A stretch of DNA of 64,000 nt from contig DATJJM010000053.1 in the NCBI GenBank assembly GCA_035492535.1, forward strand, positions 1-64,000, in the 5' to 3' direction. Within the stretch, counting starts at the first letter, position 1; every line of letters begins with the position of its first letter. The notes beneath the pieces are model-generated. The model was not told where the DNA came from, ran no database searches, and saw only the letters and a list, made by a program, of their open reading frames with translations. Positions 50,212 to 58,832 of this stretch are shown here, in pieces. The position numbers were made by a program, and so were the translations under genes. The stretch is from JAMXLO01 sp035492535 (lineage in GTDB: Bacteria; Pseudomonadota; Alphaproteobacteria; Acetobacterales; Acetobacteraceae).

Positions 50212-51330
50212 GTGGTCAGGAAGCCGTCATCACGCGCGCGGATCGGACAATGGATCTTTCTTGCGGTCGTGGTGGCGGTTGCCTGGTTCCTTGGCTCGAT
50301 TGGTGCTGAGACCTCGGTTCAGCGGCATGGCGCGCTGGGCTTCGGATTTCTCGCCGACCCAACGAATTTCGACATCCCGTTCCGGCTGATCCCATGGGCC
50401 ATCGGCGACACCTACGCGCGCGCCCTGCTGGTATGTGTCCTCAATACACTGCTGGCGTCTGCCATCAGCATCGTGTTGGCCACGTTGCTGGGTCTCTTGG
50501 TCGGCATCATGCGTCTGTCGGCCAATTGGCTGGTGCGCAACATCGCGCTCGGCTTCATCGAGCTGGTCCGCAACACGCCGCAGCTTGTTCAGATCATTTT
50601 CTGGTACGTGGCGGTGCTGCAGACATTGCCCGGACCGCGGCAGAGTATTGTGCTGCCCGTGGGAGGATTATTGAACGTCCGCGGCCTCTATTTACCGAGT
50701 TTCGTCGGCAACGAATTTTCGTCAACGTTATGGCCGCTGGCGCTGCTGCTGTTGCTTGCCGTGCCGTTCGTCTGGCGTGTGCCATGGCGGCGAGGCCTGC
50801 CGTTGGCGGCCAGATCGTTGTTCCTGTTGCCGCTCTCTGTGGTGCTGTTCGCCATCGGGGTCGATCATGCCGATCTGCCGCAGCTTCGCGGATTCAATAT
50901 TGCAGGCGGCGTGCAGGTCGTGCCGGAGCTGGTGGCACTGTGTCTGGGGCTGTCCGTTTATGGGAGCGCCTTCATTGCCGAAATCGTCCGCGCCGCGATC
51001 CTGTCGGTGCATAAGGGCCAGCGTGAAGCCGCGCTCAGTCTGGGGTTGCGGCCACGCCTGGTGCTGTCGAAGATCATCCTGCCGCAGGCGTTGCGGGTGA
51101 TGATACCCCCGGTCACCAGCCAGTACCTGAACATCATCAAGTCGAGCTCGCTCGGTGCCGCGGTCGCCTATCCGGAGCTGTATCAAATCTTCGCTGGCAC
51201 CGCGATGATGCAGTCCAACCGCGAGATTGAATCCATCGCCCTGCTGATGGGCGTGTTCCTGTCGATCAACCTGATCGTTTCGGCATTCATGAACTGGTAC
51301 AACCGTCGAGTGGCGTCGGTGGGACGATGA
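50212..51330 (+). CDS. aapQ: general L-amino acid ABC transporter, permease 1
   Basis: 372 aa from a GTG at 50212, 9 bases after aapJ. The N-terminal half holds the first helix and the NTLLASAISIVLATLLGLLVG helix, followed by GFIELVRNTPQLVQIIFWY. The EAA loop is EIVRAAILSVHKGQREAALSL. About eight helices fit the long AapQ/BztB form, which is larger than HisQ-type permeases. Its stop overlaps the aapM start (ATGA). No ribosome binding site is obvious, consistent with coupling. Confidence 0.9.
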   Translation: MVRKPSSRARIGQWIFLAVVVAVAWFLGSIGAETSVQRHGALGFGFLADPTNFDIPFRLIPWAIGDTYARALLVCVLNTLLASAISIVLATLLGLLVGIMRLSANWLVRNIALGFIELVRNTPQLVQIIFWYVAVLQTLPGPRQSIVLPVGGLLNVRGLYLPSFVGNEFSSTLWPLALLLLLAVPFVWRVPWRRGLPLAARSLFLLPLSVVLFAIGVDHADLPQLRGFNIAGGVQVVPELVALCLGLSVYGSAFIAEIVRAAILSVHKGQREAALSLGLRPRLVLSKIILPQALRVMIPPVTSQYLNIIKSSSLGAAVAYPELYQIFAGTAMMQSNREIESIALLMGVFLSINLIVSAFMNWYNRRVASVGR

Positions 51331-52424
51331 GCGACGTTACCGCCGGACGGCGCCTGACCATCCTGGCCAGCTTCCATCCTCGGCATGCCATCGACTGGGT
51401 TCGTGCGAACCTGTTCAGCTCGGTGTTCGACAGCATCCTGACGATCATCGTGCTGATCGTTGCCGCGCTCGTGCTGCCGCCACTGTTTCGCTGGGGTATC
51501 ACGCACGCCACGATTTCGGGGACCACGCGGGCGGCTTGCACGGGAGATGGTGCCTGCTGGACCTTCATCCGGGTGCGTTTTCCGCGCTTCTTCTATGGCA
51601 GCTATCCGTCCGACCAGCGTTGGCGCGTCGATGTGGCCTTTGTTCTGCTGATTGCCTTTTGCACACCCGTCCTGCGTGACGGCGTGAGGCACAAATGGAT
51701 ATGGCTGCTCCTGCTGCTGATCGTGTTTCCGGCAATCGCGGCTGTGTTGCTGTGGGGCGGGGTATTTGGCCTTTCCTATGTCGATACCTCGCTGTGGGGC
51801 GGACTGATGATCGACGTCATCGCGTCGTTCGTCACTGTCGCAGGTTCCTTGCCGCTCGGCATCCTGCTGGCGTTTGGCCGGCGCTCGCAGCTCCCGGTGA
51901 TCCGCGTCCTGTCCATCGGATACATCGAGATCTGGCGTGGCGTCCCGCTGTTGACGGTGTTGTTCATGTCGGCGGTGGTGGTGCCGCTGTTCCTGCCCAC
52001 CGGCGTTTCCATCGATCGGCTGGTGCGCGCGATCGCCGCGCTGGTGTTGTTCAACGCGGCCTATATGGCGGAAGTGGTGCGAGGCGGATTGCAGGGCGTG
52101 CAACAAGGCCAGGAAGAAGCCGCCGCTTCGCTTGGGCTGCACTGGTTGTACACGCAAGCATTGATCGTGCTACCGCAGGCGCTGCGCATCATCGTGCCAG
52201 GCGTCATCAATACCGTCGTTGACTTGTTCAAGGACACCACCCTGGTCACCATCATTGGGTTGTACGATCTGCTGGGAACTGTGGAGCAAGCGCTGAAGGA
52301 CCCTGCGTGGCTGGGCTTCGCCACCGAAGGCTATGTCTTCTCCGCGCTGGTGTTTTTCAGCTGCTGCTACGCGCTGTCGGCGTATGGGCGGAACATGGAG
52401 CGGCGTCTGGCGCGCAGGCAGTGA
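51327..52424 (+). CDS. aapM: general L-amino acid ABC transporter, permease 2
   Basis: 365 aa in ATGA overlap with aapQ. The long N-terminal part (residues 1-125) includes a periplasmic loop with TRAACTGDGACWTFIRVRF, as in AapM/BztC, before the canonical permease half. The EAA loop is VVRGGLQGVQQGQEEAAASL. It pairs with AapQ. After it, the expected aapP ATPase gene is missing; instead 153 non-coding bases and an unrelated binding protein follow. Confidence 0.91.
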   Translation: MSDVTAGRRLTILASFHPRHAIDWVRANLFSSVFDSILTIIVLIVAALVLPPLFRWGITHATISGTTRAACTGDGACWTFIRVRFPRFFYGSYPSDQRWRVDVAFVLLIAFCTPVLRDGVRHKWIWLLLLLIVFPAIAAVLLWGGVFGLSYVDTSLWGGLMIDVIASFVTVAGSLPLGILLAFGRRSQLPVIRVLSIGYIEIWRGVPLLTVLFMSAVVVPLFLPTGVSIDRLVRAIAALVLFNAAYMAEVVRGGLQGVQQGQEEAAASLGLHWLYTQALIVLPQALRIIVPGVINTVVDLFKDTTLVTIIGLYDLLGTVEQALKDPAWLGFATEGYVFSALVFFSCCYALSAYGRNMERRLARRQ

Positions 52425-52473
52425 CCCGCACGGGCGACAGCAGAGGATGGTGACCGGCTCGATCGTTCCATCG

Positions 52474-52503
52474 CCGCCATGGCGGATATCGCGGGGTCCC
52501 GCG
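52474..52503. repeat. two adjacent palindromes after aapM
   Basis: CCGCCATGGCGG at 52474-52485 is a 12-base perfect palindrome, followed by CGCGG at 52490 pairing with CCGCG at 52499-52503 around GGTC. They sit between aapM and an orphan binding-protein gene. They may be terminator or operator structures; no T-run follows. Confidence 0.35.
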
Positions 52504-52577
52504 CGTGCCGTATGGACAGCCATGCCAAGTTCGGCGAATCAGGGCGACTGAGCCGACCCAGGAGGAAAAGTCCCACA

Positions 52578-54188
52578 ATGAGAACGATTGGACGCCGCAA
52601 GCTGCTGGCCAACGGCGGCGCGGCGCTCACCGCCCTGCACACTTCCGCCCGGGCGACGCCGGCTCTCGCCGCCAGCGACCGCGAGCGGGTGCTTCGGTTC
52701 GTGCCACAGGTCGACCTGGTGTCGCTCGACCCGCATTACAGCATGACCAACGTCACGCGGAACCACGCCGGACTGGTGTTCGACCAACTCTATGGAACCG
52801 ACTCGAAGCAGCAGGCGCAGCCGCAGATGGTCGAGGGCCATGTCATGGAGGACGGCGGAAGGCGCTGGACGCTGACGCTGCGCGAGGGGCTGGTGTTCCA
52901 CGACGGGCAGAAGGTGCTGGCGCGTGATTGTGTCGCCAGCATCCGCCGCTGGGGGCGGCGGGACGTGCTGGGGGTGGAGCTGCTGCGGATCAGCGATGAG
53001 ATCACCGCGACCGACGACCGCACCATCGTGTTCCGTTTCAAGCAGCCGTTTCCGAAATTGCCGCAGGCGCTGGGCAAGCCGGGCGCCTTCATGCCGGCAA
53101 TGATGCCGGAGCGGCTGGCACAGACCGATCCGTACAAGCAGATCCCCGAGGTGATCGGCAGCGGTCCGTTCCGCTACGTCGCCAGCGAACGGCTGCAGGG
53201 CGTGCGCAACGTCTACGCCAAATTCGACGGCTATGTGCCCCGCCCCAACGGGGTGCCCGATCGGGCCGCCGGCCCCAAGATCGTGCATTTCGAGCGGGTG
53301 GTGTGGACCACGATGCCCGACCAGGGCGTGGCGCTGGCGGCGCTGCAGACCGGCGAGCAGGACTGGTGGGAATTCGCCGCTCAGGACCTGCTGCCGGTGA
53401 TCCGGAGCGATCGGAAACTGCGGGGTGAAGTGCTGGAAACCGAGGGCAACATGGCCTTCGTCCGGTTCAATCACCTGCAGTCGCCGTTCGACCGGCCGGA
53501 GATGCGCCGTGTCATCCTGCGCGCGCTCAACCAGGAGGATTTCACCTCGGTCCTGGGAGGCGGCAATCCGGAACTTCAGCGGGCGGGCACCGGGTTCTTC
53601 CCGATCGGCATGCCGGATGCGACGCAGGCCGGGCTGGACGCGCTGCGGCCGCGCTATACTGACGCACAGGCAAAAGCAGCGCTGGCGGCGGCCGGTTATG
53701 GCGGCGAGAAGATCGTGCAGATCTCGCCAGGCGACTATCCGAACGTGAAGAACGCCAATGACGTGCTGGCCGATCTGCTGAAGCGGATCGGGATCAATCT
53801 TCAGTATATCAGCATGGACTGGTCCTCGATGACCCAGCGGGTGATCAACAAGGGGCCGCCGGAGACCAGCGGCTTCCACATCCATGCGCTGAACGTGCCG
53901 TCGTTGTCACTGGCATCGGCACTGGTGAATTCGCGGCTGCGCGGCACCGGGTCCGAGGAGTCCGGCTGGTACAGCAGCGCGCGCTACGAGGAGCTGCGCG
54001 GCGAATGGCTGGTTGCCGATGAACCGGCAGCGCAGGCGCGGCTGAATGACGCATTGCAGCGGGAATGCGTGGAGACGGTACCGCTCGTGCCGGCGGGGAT
54101 CACGCTGCAGCCGGCCGCCTGGCGGGCGGACCTGGACGGCGTGCTGACCGGGGTGCCGAAGTTCTGGAACGTGCGCCGGAAGGCGTAG
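52578..54188 (+). CDS. ABC transporter substrate-binding protein (SBP_bac_5 type), orphan
   Basis: 536 aa from the ATG at 52578, with AGGAGG 11 bases upstream. The leader MRTIGRRKLLANGGAALTAL has the RR-KLL pattern of a Tat signal. The mature part shows ERVLRFVPQVDLVSLDPHYSM and WTLTLREGLVFHDGQKVLARD as in peptide-type binding proteins. No permease or ATPase gene is adjacent: aapM lies upstream and ruvA downstream. It probably supplies a transporter encoded elsewhere. Confidence 0.88.
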   Translation: MRTIGRRKLLANGGAALTALHTSARATPALAASDRERVLRFVPQVDLVSLDPHYSMTNVTRNHAGLVFDQLYGTDSKQQAQPQMVEGHVMEDGGRRWTLTLREGLVFHDGQKVLARDCVASIRRWGRRDVLGVELLRISDEITATDDRTIVFRFKQPFPKLPQALGKPGAFMPAMMPERLAQTDPYKQIPEVIGSGPFRYVASERLQGVRNVYAKFDGYVPRPNGVPDRAAGPKIVHFERVVWTTMPDQGVALAALQTGEQDWWEFAAQDLLPVIRSDRKLRGEVLETEGNMAFVRFNHLQSPFDRPEMRRVILRALNQEDFTSVLGGGNPELQRAGTGFFPIGMPDATQAGLDALRPRYTDAQAKAALAAAGYGGEKIVQISPGDYPNVKNANDVLADLLKRIGINLQYISMDWSSMTQRVINKGPPETSGFHIHALNVPSLSLASALVNSRLRGTGSEESGWYSSARYEELRGEWLVADEPAAQARLNDALQRECVETVPLVPAGITLQPAAWRADLDGVLTGVPKFWNVRRKA

Positions 54189-54359
54189 GCGGGCGACCGT
54201 ACCGGGGCCCGAACCGCTAACTGCTTCTTGGTTCCCGCCAAAATCCCATCCGCCCGCCAGAGGACACCAGGAGTCAAGCTCGCCCACGCGTGCAAGTTCC
54301 AGCGTGGCAGACTCGGTTGGTCGAACTACAACGGCTGAACGTAACAGGGACGACTGCGC

Positions 54360-54971
54360 TTGATCGCCCAACTCACCGGACGCGTCGAAGCGCTGGAAGA
54401 CGGACGCTGCGTCATCGACGTGAACGGCGTCGGCTATCTGGTACACGCGTCCACTCGCACGCTCGCTGCACTGCCGGAGCGACCGGAGATCGCGCGGTTG
54501 CTGGTAGAGACGCATGTGCGGGAAGACGCGATCGTCCTCTACGGCTTCATCGACCCGGCCGAACGAGAGTGGTTCCGGCTACTGAACACGGTGCAAGGTG
54601 TCGGCGGCCGCGTTGCTCTGTCGGTGCTGTCGGCCCTCTCACCCGCCGATCTGGTGTCGGCGATCGCGTCAGGTGATCGTGGCAGCCTGACGCGCGCGCC
54701 AGGCGTGGGGGCGCGGCTCGCCGTACGGCTGCTGACGGAGTTGCGCGATAAAGTTGGAGCGATGCCCTCGGCTCCCGGGATCGCGGTGCCGGTCTCGCCG
54801 CCGCGGGGCACAGGCGAGGATGCGATGTCGGCGCTGGTCAATCTTGGCTACCGTCGGGTGGAAGTTCAGCCGGTGGTGGGGCGGGTGATCGGGCGATTGG
54901 GTGACACAGCGAGTGTGGATGCGGTGATACGTGAGAGCCTGAGGGAACTGGCGCAGAAGGCTGGCGGATGA
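54360..54971 (+). CDS. ruvA: Holliday junction branch migration complex subunit RuvA
   Basis: 203 aa from a TTG at 54360, with CAGGGA about 9 bases upstream and no better in-frame start. The OB-fold N-domain begins IAQLTGRVEALEDGRCVID with GVGYLVHAS, the two helix-hairpin-helix units include GVGGRVALSVLSAL and APGVGARLAVRLLTEL, and the flexible C-domain contains MSALVNLGYRRVE. RuvA tetramers hold the four-way junction for RuvB. It overlaps ruvB by 4 bases. ruvC is not found beside it. Confidence 0.95.
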   Translation: MIAQLTGRVEALEDGRCVIDVNGVGYLVHASTRTLAALPERPEIARLLVETHVREDAIVLYGFIDPAEREWFRLLNTVQGVGGRVALSVLSALSPADLVSAIASGDRGSLTRAPGVGARLAVRLLTELRDKVGAMPSAPGIAVPVSPPRGTGEDAMSALVNLGYRRVEVQPVVGRVIGRLGDTASVDAVIRESLRELAQKAGG

Positions 54972-56035
54972 GTGGGCGGCGGCCCCTCCCGGCCTCCCCC
55001 GCGGAAGAGGGCGACCGCGCCGTCTCGGCGGAGCGGCGCGAGGAGGATGCCGCAGAAGTCAGCCTGCGACCTCAGACATTGGACGAATTTGTCGGCCAGC
55101 GAGCGTCCCGCGAGAACCTTGCGGTGTTCATCGCTGCGACGCGGGCTCGGGGCGATGCGCTGGACCACGTCTTGCTGCACGGTCCGCCAGGGCTGGGGAA
55201 AACGACGCTGGCGCAGATCGTGGCGCGGGAGTTGGGAGTTGGATTCCGGGCCACCTCGGGGCCGGTGATCCAGAGAGCAGGGGACCTCGCCGCAATCCTG
55301 ACAAACCTCCAACCCAGGGATGTCCTGTTCATTGACGAAATCCACCGCCTCCAGCCTGCCATCGAGGAAGTGCTCTACCCGGCGATGGAAGATTTCCAGC
55401 TTGACCTGATCATCGGCGAGGGCCCGGCCGCACGCTCGGTGCGGATCGATCTGGCGCCGTTCACGCTCGTCGGCGCCACCACGCGCGCCGGGCTGCTGGC
55501 GACTCCGCTCCGCGACCGGTTCGGCATTCCCCTGCGTCTGGTGTTCTACACGCCCGAGGAGCTGGAGCTCATCGTGCGGCGCGGTGCGGCGAAGCTGGGT
55601 ACACCGCTGACCCACGATGGCGCGGCCGAGATCGCGCGGCGCTCGCGAGGGACGCCGCGGATCGCGGGGCGGCTGCTGCGGCGGGTGCGCGACTTTGCCG
55701 CGGTGGCGGGAGCGGGCGAGATCGACCGACGGATGGCCGACAGCGCGCTGACCCGGCTGGAGGTCGATTCGCTTGGATTGGACGCGATGGACCGGCGCTA
55801 TCTGAAGCGAATCGCAGAGCATCATGCGGGAGGACCGGTGGGGGTGGAGACGCTGGCGGCGGCACTGGCCGAGGCGCGGGACACCCTCGAAGATGTGATC
55901 GAACCGTTCTTGATCCAGGAAGGGCTGGTGCTGCGGACCAGTCGGGGGCGGATGCTCGGGCAGAGCGGATGGCGGCATCTCGGCCTGATGCCGCCGGCGC
56001 GTCAGCCCGATCAGTTCGACCTGCTGCCTGAATGA
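54968..56035 (+). CDS. ruvB: Holliday junction branch migration helicase RuvB
   Basis: 355 aa in ATGA overlap with ruvA. Walker A is HGPPGLGKTTLAQ (72-79 core), Walker B VLFIDEIHRLQP, sensor 1 FTLVGATTRAG and the arginine-finger region PLRDRFGIPLRL. The winged-helix C-domain is present (LEDVIEPFLIQEG). It drives branch migration with RuvA during recombinational repair. The N-terminal 25 residues are an acidic/arginine-rich tail common in alphaproteobacteria. It overlaps the ybgC start by 4 bases. Confidence 0.96.
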   Translation: MSGRRPLPASPAEEGDRAVSAERREEDAAEVSLRPQTLDEFVGQRASRENLAVFIAATRARGDALDHVLLHGPPGLGKTTLAQIVARELGVGFRATSGPVIQRAGDLAAILTNLQPRDVLFIDEIHRLQPAIEEVLYPAMEDFQLDLIIGEGPAARSVRIDLAPFTLVGATTRAGLLATPLRDRFGIPLRLVFYTPEELELIVRRGAAKLGTPLTHDGAAEIARRSRGTPRIAGRLLRRVRDFAAVAGAGEIDRRMADSALTRLEVDSLGLDAMDRRYLKRIAEHHAGGPVGVETLAAALAEARDTLEDVIEPFLIQEGLVLRTSRGRMLGQSGWRHLGLMPPARQPDQFDLLPE

Positions 56036-56496
56036 ATGGACATGCTGCCTCCATTCCGGCGGATGGCCGGCATCGCTACACGCTGCGAGTGTACTACGAG
56101 GACACCGATGCCGGGGGTGTCGTCTATCACGCGACGTATCTCCGCTTTGCCGAGCGGGCTCGGACCGAAGCGTTGCGGGATGCAGGTATTCCGCATGCGG
56201 AGCTGCTCGCAGATTATGGCGTGATGTTCATGGTGCGGCGGATTGAAGTGGACTATCTCCGTCCGGCCCGCCTCGACGACTCGCTGACGGTTGTAACCGA
56301 GCCGCTCGCGGTGGGCGGCGCGAGTGCGACGCTGCGCCAGAATATGCAGGGTCCGGACGGGTCGTGTGCGATACTGACGGTGCGACTCGCCTGCGTGAAG
56401 CCAGGGGACGGACGACTTGGGCGGCTGCCGCAACGTTGGCGTGCAGCGCTGACGGCTATGTGTAATGCGGCGGCTGCCGCTCGGAACGGGGAGTAG
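56032..56496 (+). CDS. ybgC: Tol-Pal-associated acyl-CoA thioesterase
   Basis: 154 aa, hot-dog fold. The motif YYEDTDAGGVVYHATYLRF contains the conserved Asp (DTDAGG) and the active-site Tyr/His of YbgC, and the ERARTEALRD helix follows. It hydrolyses short-chain or phospholipid-linked acyl-CoA thioesters. Its position between ruvB (ATGA overlap) and tolQ (5 bases) is the common alphaproteobacterial order. The C-terminal 20 residues are low-complexity Ala-rich. Confidence 0.92.
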   Translation: MNGHAASIPADGRHRYTLRVYYEDTDAGGVVYHATYLRFAERARTEALRDAGIPHAELLADYGVMFMVRRIEVDYLRPARLDDSLTVVTEPLAVGGASATLRQNMQGPDGSCAILTVRLACVKPGDGRLGRLPQRWRAALTAMCNAAAAARNGE

Positions 56497-56501
56497 CTGG
56501 A

Positions 56502-57218
56502 GTGGATCGGGCAGTGGACGCGGCAAACCTCGCTGTGCCGGGGGCGGATCTGTCGCTGTGGGGCCTCTTTGTCGAGGCCGACATCGTTGTGAAGATCGTG
56601 ATGCTCGGGCTGCTGGCGGCAAGCGTCTGGGTATGGGCCGTGGTATTCGAGAAGTGGTCCAGCCTGCGCAAGGTCAACCGTGACGCGGATGGCTTCGAGG
56701 ATCGGTTCTGGTCGGGTGGCAGCCTGGAGGACCTGTTCGAGCATGAGGGCACCAATCCAGGGCATCCGATGGCGGCGGTATTCGGCGCCGCGATGGGCGA
56801 GTGGCGCCGTTCGGTCCGCGTGGCGGGAGCAGATATCAGCAGGACCTCGGTGCGCGAGCGGGTGGACCGGGCAATCACCGTGACCGTGCAGCGCGAGATG
56901 GATCGCATGGAGCGGTGGATGATTTTCCTCGCGTCAGTGGGCGCGACGGCGCCGTTCATCGGACTGTTCGGCACCGTGTGGGGCATCATGCATTCGTTCT
57001 CGGCGATCGCGGCGATGCACAACACGAACCTGGCCGTCGTGGCACCGGGCATCGCGGAGGCGCTGTTCGCCACGGCGATCGGTCTGGTGGCTGCGATCCC
57101 GGCGGTGCTGGCGTACAACAAGATCAGCAACGATCTGGCGAGGTTCGCATCGCGGCTGGAAGGGTTTGGCGCAGAATTCAGTGCCATCCTATCGCGCCAG
57201 AGCGAGGAGCGGGCGTGA
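56502..57218 (+). CDS. tolQ: Tol-Pal system proton channel subunit TolQ
   Basis: 238 aa from a GTG at 56502, with GGGGAG about 10 bases upstream. It has three membrane helices (about 28-48, 140-162 and 177-199) of the MotA/TolQ/ExbB family. FLASVGATAPFIGLFGTVWGIM and GIAEALFATAIGLVAAIPAV are the channel-lining signatures. With TolR it forms the proton-driven motor that energises TolA at the division site. Confidence 0.96.
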   Translation: MDRAVDAANLAVPGADLSLWGLFVEADIVVKIVMLGLLAASVWVWAVVFEKWSSLRKVNRDADGFEDRFWSGGSLEDLFEHEGTNPGHPMAAVFGAAMGEWRRSVRVAGADISRTSVRERVDRAITVTVQREMDRMERWMIFLASVGATAPFIGLFGTVWGIMHSFSAIAAMHNTNLAVVAPGIAEALFATAIGLVAAIPAVLAYNKISNDLARFASRLEGFGAEFSAILSRQSEERA

Positions 57219-57240
57219 TGATCGGGGGCTCTTTCTAGAG

Positions 57241-57756
57241 ATGGCCGCCACATTCAATGCGCGCAGTAATGGCCGTGGCCGGTATCGGCCGCTGTCGGAG
57301 ATCAACGTCACCCCGCTGGTGGACGTGATGCTCGTGCTGCTGATCATCTTCATGGTGACGGCGCCGCTGATGACGTCGGGCGTGTCGGTCGATCTGCCGA
57401 AGACGGATGCGAAACCGATCAACACGGACAGTCAGCCACTGACGGTTTCGTTGAACGCACAGGGCAAGATCTTCCTGCAGGACCAGGAGGTACAACTCGC
57501 CGATCTGGTAACCAAGCTGCAAGCAATCGCGCAGAACAATCCTGATCGGCGTATATTCGTTCGTGGTGACAAGGACCTACCGTATGGGCGTATCATGGAG
57601 GTGATGGGCACTGTCACCCAGGGTGGCTTCACCAAGGTCGCGCTACTCGCCGAACAGCCGACGCTGACGCCCGCGTCGCCGCCCGTTCCGGCCGCACCCG
57701 CAGCAGTGCCCGCGCCAGCTGCGCCAGCCACCAGTGGCCAGACCAAGGGCCGCTAG
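57241..57756 (+). CDS. tolR: Tol-Pal system protein TolR
   Basis: 171 aa from the ATG at 57241; an upstream in-frame ATG at 57166 lies inside tolQ and is unlikely. One N-terminal helix carries the proton-path Asp D28 in INVTPLVDVMLVLLII, followed by the periplasmic domain ending GFTKVALLAEQ. The last 28 residues are a Pro/Ala-rich tail longer than in E. coli TolR. It partners TolQ and couples proton flow to TolA. Confidence 0.94.
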   Translation: MAATFNARSNGRGRYRPLSEINVTPLVDVMLVLLIIFMVTAPLMTSGVSVDLPKTDAKPINTDSQPLTVSLNAQGKIFLQDQEVQLADLVTKLQAIAQNNPDRRIFVRGDKDLPYGRIMEVMGTVTQGGFTKVALLAEQPTLTPASPPVPAAPAAVPAPAAPATSGQTKGR

Positions 57757-57769
57757 GGAGTAGCGCAGC

Positions 57770-58804
57770 GTGCTGCAACGCGTCCTCCGCGGCACGGACA
57801 GACTGGACCGTCGGAACGAAGCGGTCAGTCCGACCTTGCGGGTCGGCGCGCTCATTTCTGGCGCAATCCATGTTGTCATTCTGCTCGTGCTGCTGATCGG
57901 ACTGCCGTTCAGCAGGTCGCTGGAGCAGCCACCGGACGAGACTACGGTCGCCATGGTGTTTTCTGGCACCGCCGACAGTGCGGTGAAGGCGCCTGCGCCC
58001 GCTGCGGTGCCGGCAACCGCCAATACGCAGAACGCCAACCAGGCACCACAGGCAGATCAGCAGCCGAAGCCGCAACCGACCGAGGCACCACCGCCTCCGC
58101 CTCCGCCGCCACCCCCGCCGCCACCACCGCCGCAGGCGTCGGCACCGCCATTGCCCACGCCGCCGACGCCGGTTCCGCCGCCGACGCCGTCAACCGCCGC
58201 AGAAACCGCGCCGCCTCCACCGGCTTCGCCGCCAACGCCACAGCGGGCACAGCCGCCACTGCCCACGCCGCCGCTGCCCGTGCCGCCACCTCCCGTACCG
58301 CCACCGCCGGCGCCTCAAAGTGCGACTTCACAACCGAACGTGACAAAGAACCCGGCGCCGGAAAGCGATGCGCTGGAGAACACGTTGTCCAAGCTGCGGA
58401 GTTTGCAGAAACAGACCCAGCCGCCGAAGGCTCGCACCAATCCGCAATCGGGTGGCGCGCCGAATGGCGGGGGCAATCCGCTGAGCGATGACACCTCGGC
58501 GCTCTCTATGTCGCAGCGCGGCGCCATCGGTGACTACGTGCGGCGGTGCTGGAGTACGGATCCCGGGATGCTCGACCTCGACAAGATGCAGGTGCTCTTG
58601 ACGGTGACCACTGATGCCAGTGGCGTGGTGCGGCGCGCTGTCGTGGCGGATGAAGATGCGGGACGTGTCGCATCTGGCATGCGGCTGCGTGTGTTTGCCG
58701 AGCGCGCTGTGCGCGCCGTGCTGGACCCTCAATGCTCCAACCTGCCGCTGCCGCAGAACATGTTGGGGCAGACGCGTACCTTCACATTTCGATTCCGACC
58801 GTGA
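57770..58804 (+). CDS. tolA: TolA, proline-rich form
   Basis: 344 aa from a GTG with AGGGAG upstream. One membrane anchor (about 26-45) is followed by a long Pro-rich linker (about residues 85-185) that includes a run of about 15 consecutive prolines, then a C-terminal globular domain of about 100 residues ending in TRTFTFRFRP. E. coli TolA has an Ala/Lys-rich helix here instead, so this version would span the periplasm as a polyproline rod. It bridges TolQR to TolB/Pal. The proline run probably needs EF-P for efficient translation. Confidence 0.88.
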   Translation: MLQRVLRGTDRLDRRNEAVSPTLRVGALISGAIHVVILLVLLIGLPFSRSLEQPPDETTVAMVFSGTADSAVKAPAPAAVPATANTQNANQAPQADQQPKPQPTEAPPPPPPPPPPPPPPPQASAPPLPTPPTPVPPPTPSTAAETAPPPPASPPTPQRAQPPLPTPPLPVPPPPVPPPPAPQSATSQPNVTKNPAPESDALENTLSKLRSLQKQTQPPKARTNPQSGGAPNGGGNPLSDDTSALSMSQRGAIGDYVRRCWSTDPGMLDLDKMQVLLTVTTDASGVVRRAVVADEDAGRVASGMRLRVFAERAVRAVLDPQCSNLPLPQNMLGQTRTFTFRFRP

Positions 58805-58832
58805 GAGGACTCACTTGAGGAAAGGCTCTGAC

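Noticed and set aside
54300..54360. Possible LexA (SOS) box upstream of ruvA
   Set aside because: Two GAAC words occur but are spaced by 10 bases, not the 7 expected for the alphaproteobacterial site.
58087..58130. CCG-rich tract as a microsatellite repeat
   Set aside because: It is the in-frame polyproline run of tolA using mixed proline codons, so it is coding low complexity.
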